Source: Planctomycetota bacterium (lineage in GTDB: Bacteria > Planctomycetota > UBA11346). Taken from it: a DNA stretch of 64,000 nucleotides. The position numbers were made by a program, and so were the translations under genes. Positions 62,872-64,000 of this stretch are shown here, one piece after another; within the stretch, counting starts at the first letter, position 1, and each line of letters starts with the position of its first letter. Location of the stretch: the NCBI GenBank assembly GCA_014193115.1, contig BJHQ01000018.1, positions 1-64,000 of the forward strand, in the 5' to 3' direction. Under the pieces are notes generated by a model. That model saw only the letters and a list, made by a program, of their open reading frames with translations, ran no database searches and had not been told where the DNA came from.

Positions 62872-64000
62872 ATGCGCGTACCCCTGCTGTCGGCTGTCAT
62901 CGCCACGATGCTGCTGTTTTCATCCATGGCCGCGGCCGGCGAGCCGGCCGCGGCAGTGACCGCCAGGCCGGTCAACGAAACCGCCTGGATCGTGATCGCC
63001 ACGGCCGGGCACCTCGCCCAATTCTGGACCGGCAAGCCGCCAGGCTATTCCGCGACGGTCGATCCGGCCACGTCCGCGGTCACGCTGACCGCGCCCGGAG
63101 TCGCCGCAGTGGTCGTGAAACCCGAGCCACATTGCTGGGCAGCTGGGGCCTATGCCCCGGTGTTCGATCGCCTGGGAGCAGGACCGGCGCCGGCGAGCAG
63201 CACCGGCGACGACCCCTTCGCCGTCCTTGGCGACCTAGTGGAACCCACGGTCAGCCGGATCGCAGCCAAGGCAGCAGCCTGCGGCGCCGGCTTGGCCAAG
63301 GCGCCGGGCGACGCCGCTGCCCACGAGGCTGCGGCGTTGGTGCTGGCGGTCTTCACCTTGCGTGAATCAGCGGGATTCCTCACCGATGTCCGTCCAGGAC
63401 TGAACCGCCTGGCGGCCCATTTGGCGGTGGCCCAACGGCTGCGAGCCGGCGCACCGGCGTCGGGTCCGGGACTGGTGGCCAGCGCCGCTCTGTCGGTGCT
63501 CACCGGCCGCGCGGTCGAGGCGGCGCCCCAGCTCGACCGCATCGCCGCGTCGAATCTTCCGCGAGCCAAAAGCTGGGCGGCAGCCCTGCGGCTGCGCCTG
63601 ACCAACGACTGGCGGTTGGTGCCGGCCGACCAGGCGAAATCCCTGCTCGTCGCCCGGGAGCGATTCCGCGCCAAAGCGATCACCGTGTCGTTGTCGGCAG
63701 CCCGGCGCGAAGCCGCCGTCGCCATCGACGGTACCACCGATTTCTTCCACATCGGCTCGGGCGCGGTGGGCACGAACTATTCGGTGGAGGACGGCCATGT
63801 CCTGCTTCTCGGCGGCCTGGGCGATGAATTGCGTGAGATCGGCGTATGCGCCAAGGAAGTTCTCGACCAGGAGATCGGCGAGCTGCCAGCGCTGCTGGCG
63901 ATCCTTGCGCAACCGCCCGCCGGCCCCGCCGGCACGGTGCTGCCGTGGACGATGTGGGCCGACCAGGCCGAACGGCATCTCTGCCAGCAGTGGTTCATGG
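62872..64000 (+). CDS. Exported protein, cut off by the window end
   Basis: An open reading frame runs from ATG 62872 to the last base without a stop, giving at least 376 residues. The first 23 residues form a signal peptide (LLSAVIATMLLFSSMAAAG), so it is exported. The rest is rich in alanine, leucine and arginine and reads as helical repeats, with LVEPTVSRIAAKAAACG, LRESAGFLTDVRPGLNRLAAHLAVAQ and RAKSWAAALRLRLTNDW; it could be a TPR- or transglutaminase-associated protein. I do not recognise the family. A weak ribosome site precedes it. A complete sequence is needed to name it. Confidence 0.6.
   Translation, partial: MRVPLLSAVIATMLLFSSMAAAGEPAAAVTARPVNETAWIVIATAGHLAQFWTGKPPGYSATVDPATSAVTLTAPGVAAVVVKPEPHCWAAGAYAPVFDRLGAGPAPASSTGDDPFAVLGDLVEPTVSRIAAKAAACGAGLAKAPGDAAAHEAAALVLAVFTLRESAGFLTDVRPGLNRLAAHLAVAQRLRAGAPASGPGLVASAALSVLTGRAVEAAPQLDRIAASNLPRAKSWAAALRLRLTNDWRLVPADQAKSLLVARERFRAKAITVSLSAARREAAVAIDGTTDFFHIGSGAVGTNYSVEDGHVLLLGGLGDELREIGVCAKEVLDQEIGELPALLAILAQPPAGPAGTVLPWTMWADQAERHLCQQWFM

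Overview
This window is G+C-rich, densely coding bacterial DNA with no rRNA, tRNA, CRISPR array, integrase or insertion sequence that I could recognise. Several traits together suggest a chemoheterotrophic Gram-negative member of the Planctomycetota/Verrucomicrobiota/Lentisphaerota (PVC) group. These are a Hanks-type kinase fused to a sulfatase-modifying-type (FGE) domain, an FHA-pseudokinase, a row of very large pseudopilins, GH29 and GH27 glycosidases, an SSS symporter next to a heparinase-like lyase, and many AraC regulators. This placement is inference; no phylogenetic marker confirms it.

Layout. Positions 1-8.7 kb hold an APH-fold phosphotransferase, clpB, a divergent FHA-pseudokinase membrane protein, a cytoplasmic alpha-L-fucosidase and a histidine phosphatase. 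From 8.8 to 16.7 kb lies a tightly packed seven-gene metabolic operon: DapA-type aldolase, SDR-like protein, Fe-alcohol dehydrogenase, methylmalonate-semialdehyde-type dehydrogenase, Gfo/Idh/MocA dehydrogenase, MDR dehydrogenase and PhyH dioxygenase. A PTPS-III-like pterin enzyme follows it. From 17 to 28 kb come a lipoprotein, a flavin-dependent halogenase-like enzyme, a CusCBA-type metal efflux operon, two small secretin-N-domain-like exported proteins and a zinc-finger miniprotein. From 28 to 34 kb an NPCBM-GH27 alpha-galactosidase faces an AraC regulator, next to the kinase-FGE fusion.

From 34.5 to 45 kb is an eight-gene operon of a small membrane protein plus seven pseudopilin-like proteins, some extremely large (up to about 989 residues), with no assembly ATPase or secretin nearby. 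From 45 to 51.5 kb are an AraC regulator, a CDF transporter, an ABM monooxygenase, a 3D-domain exported protein, a PhoD-like phosphatase, an HExxH membrane protein and another AraC regulator. From 51.5 to 57 kb an SSS symporter and a large heparinase-like protein form an operon whose leader can fold over its own ribosome binding site. From 57 to 62.5 kb a five-gene operon runs GT28/MGDG-synthase-like glycosyltransferase, small membrane protein, MoxR ATPase, large membrane protein, ABC ATPase. A 405-base gap with two kinds of repeats follows, then an exported protein that runs off the window end.

How the genes fit together (inference). The glycosidases, lyase, symporter and AraC proteins look like small, scattered polysaccharide or glycoside utilisation units. 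The 8.8-16.7 kb operon looks like a complete oxidation, aldol-cleavage and semialdehyde-oxidation route for an unidentified sugar acid or polyol. The pseudopilin operon and the small STN-like proteins point to an unconventional type II secretion or type IV pilus-like envelope machine whose motor lies elsewhere in the genome.
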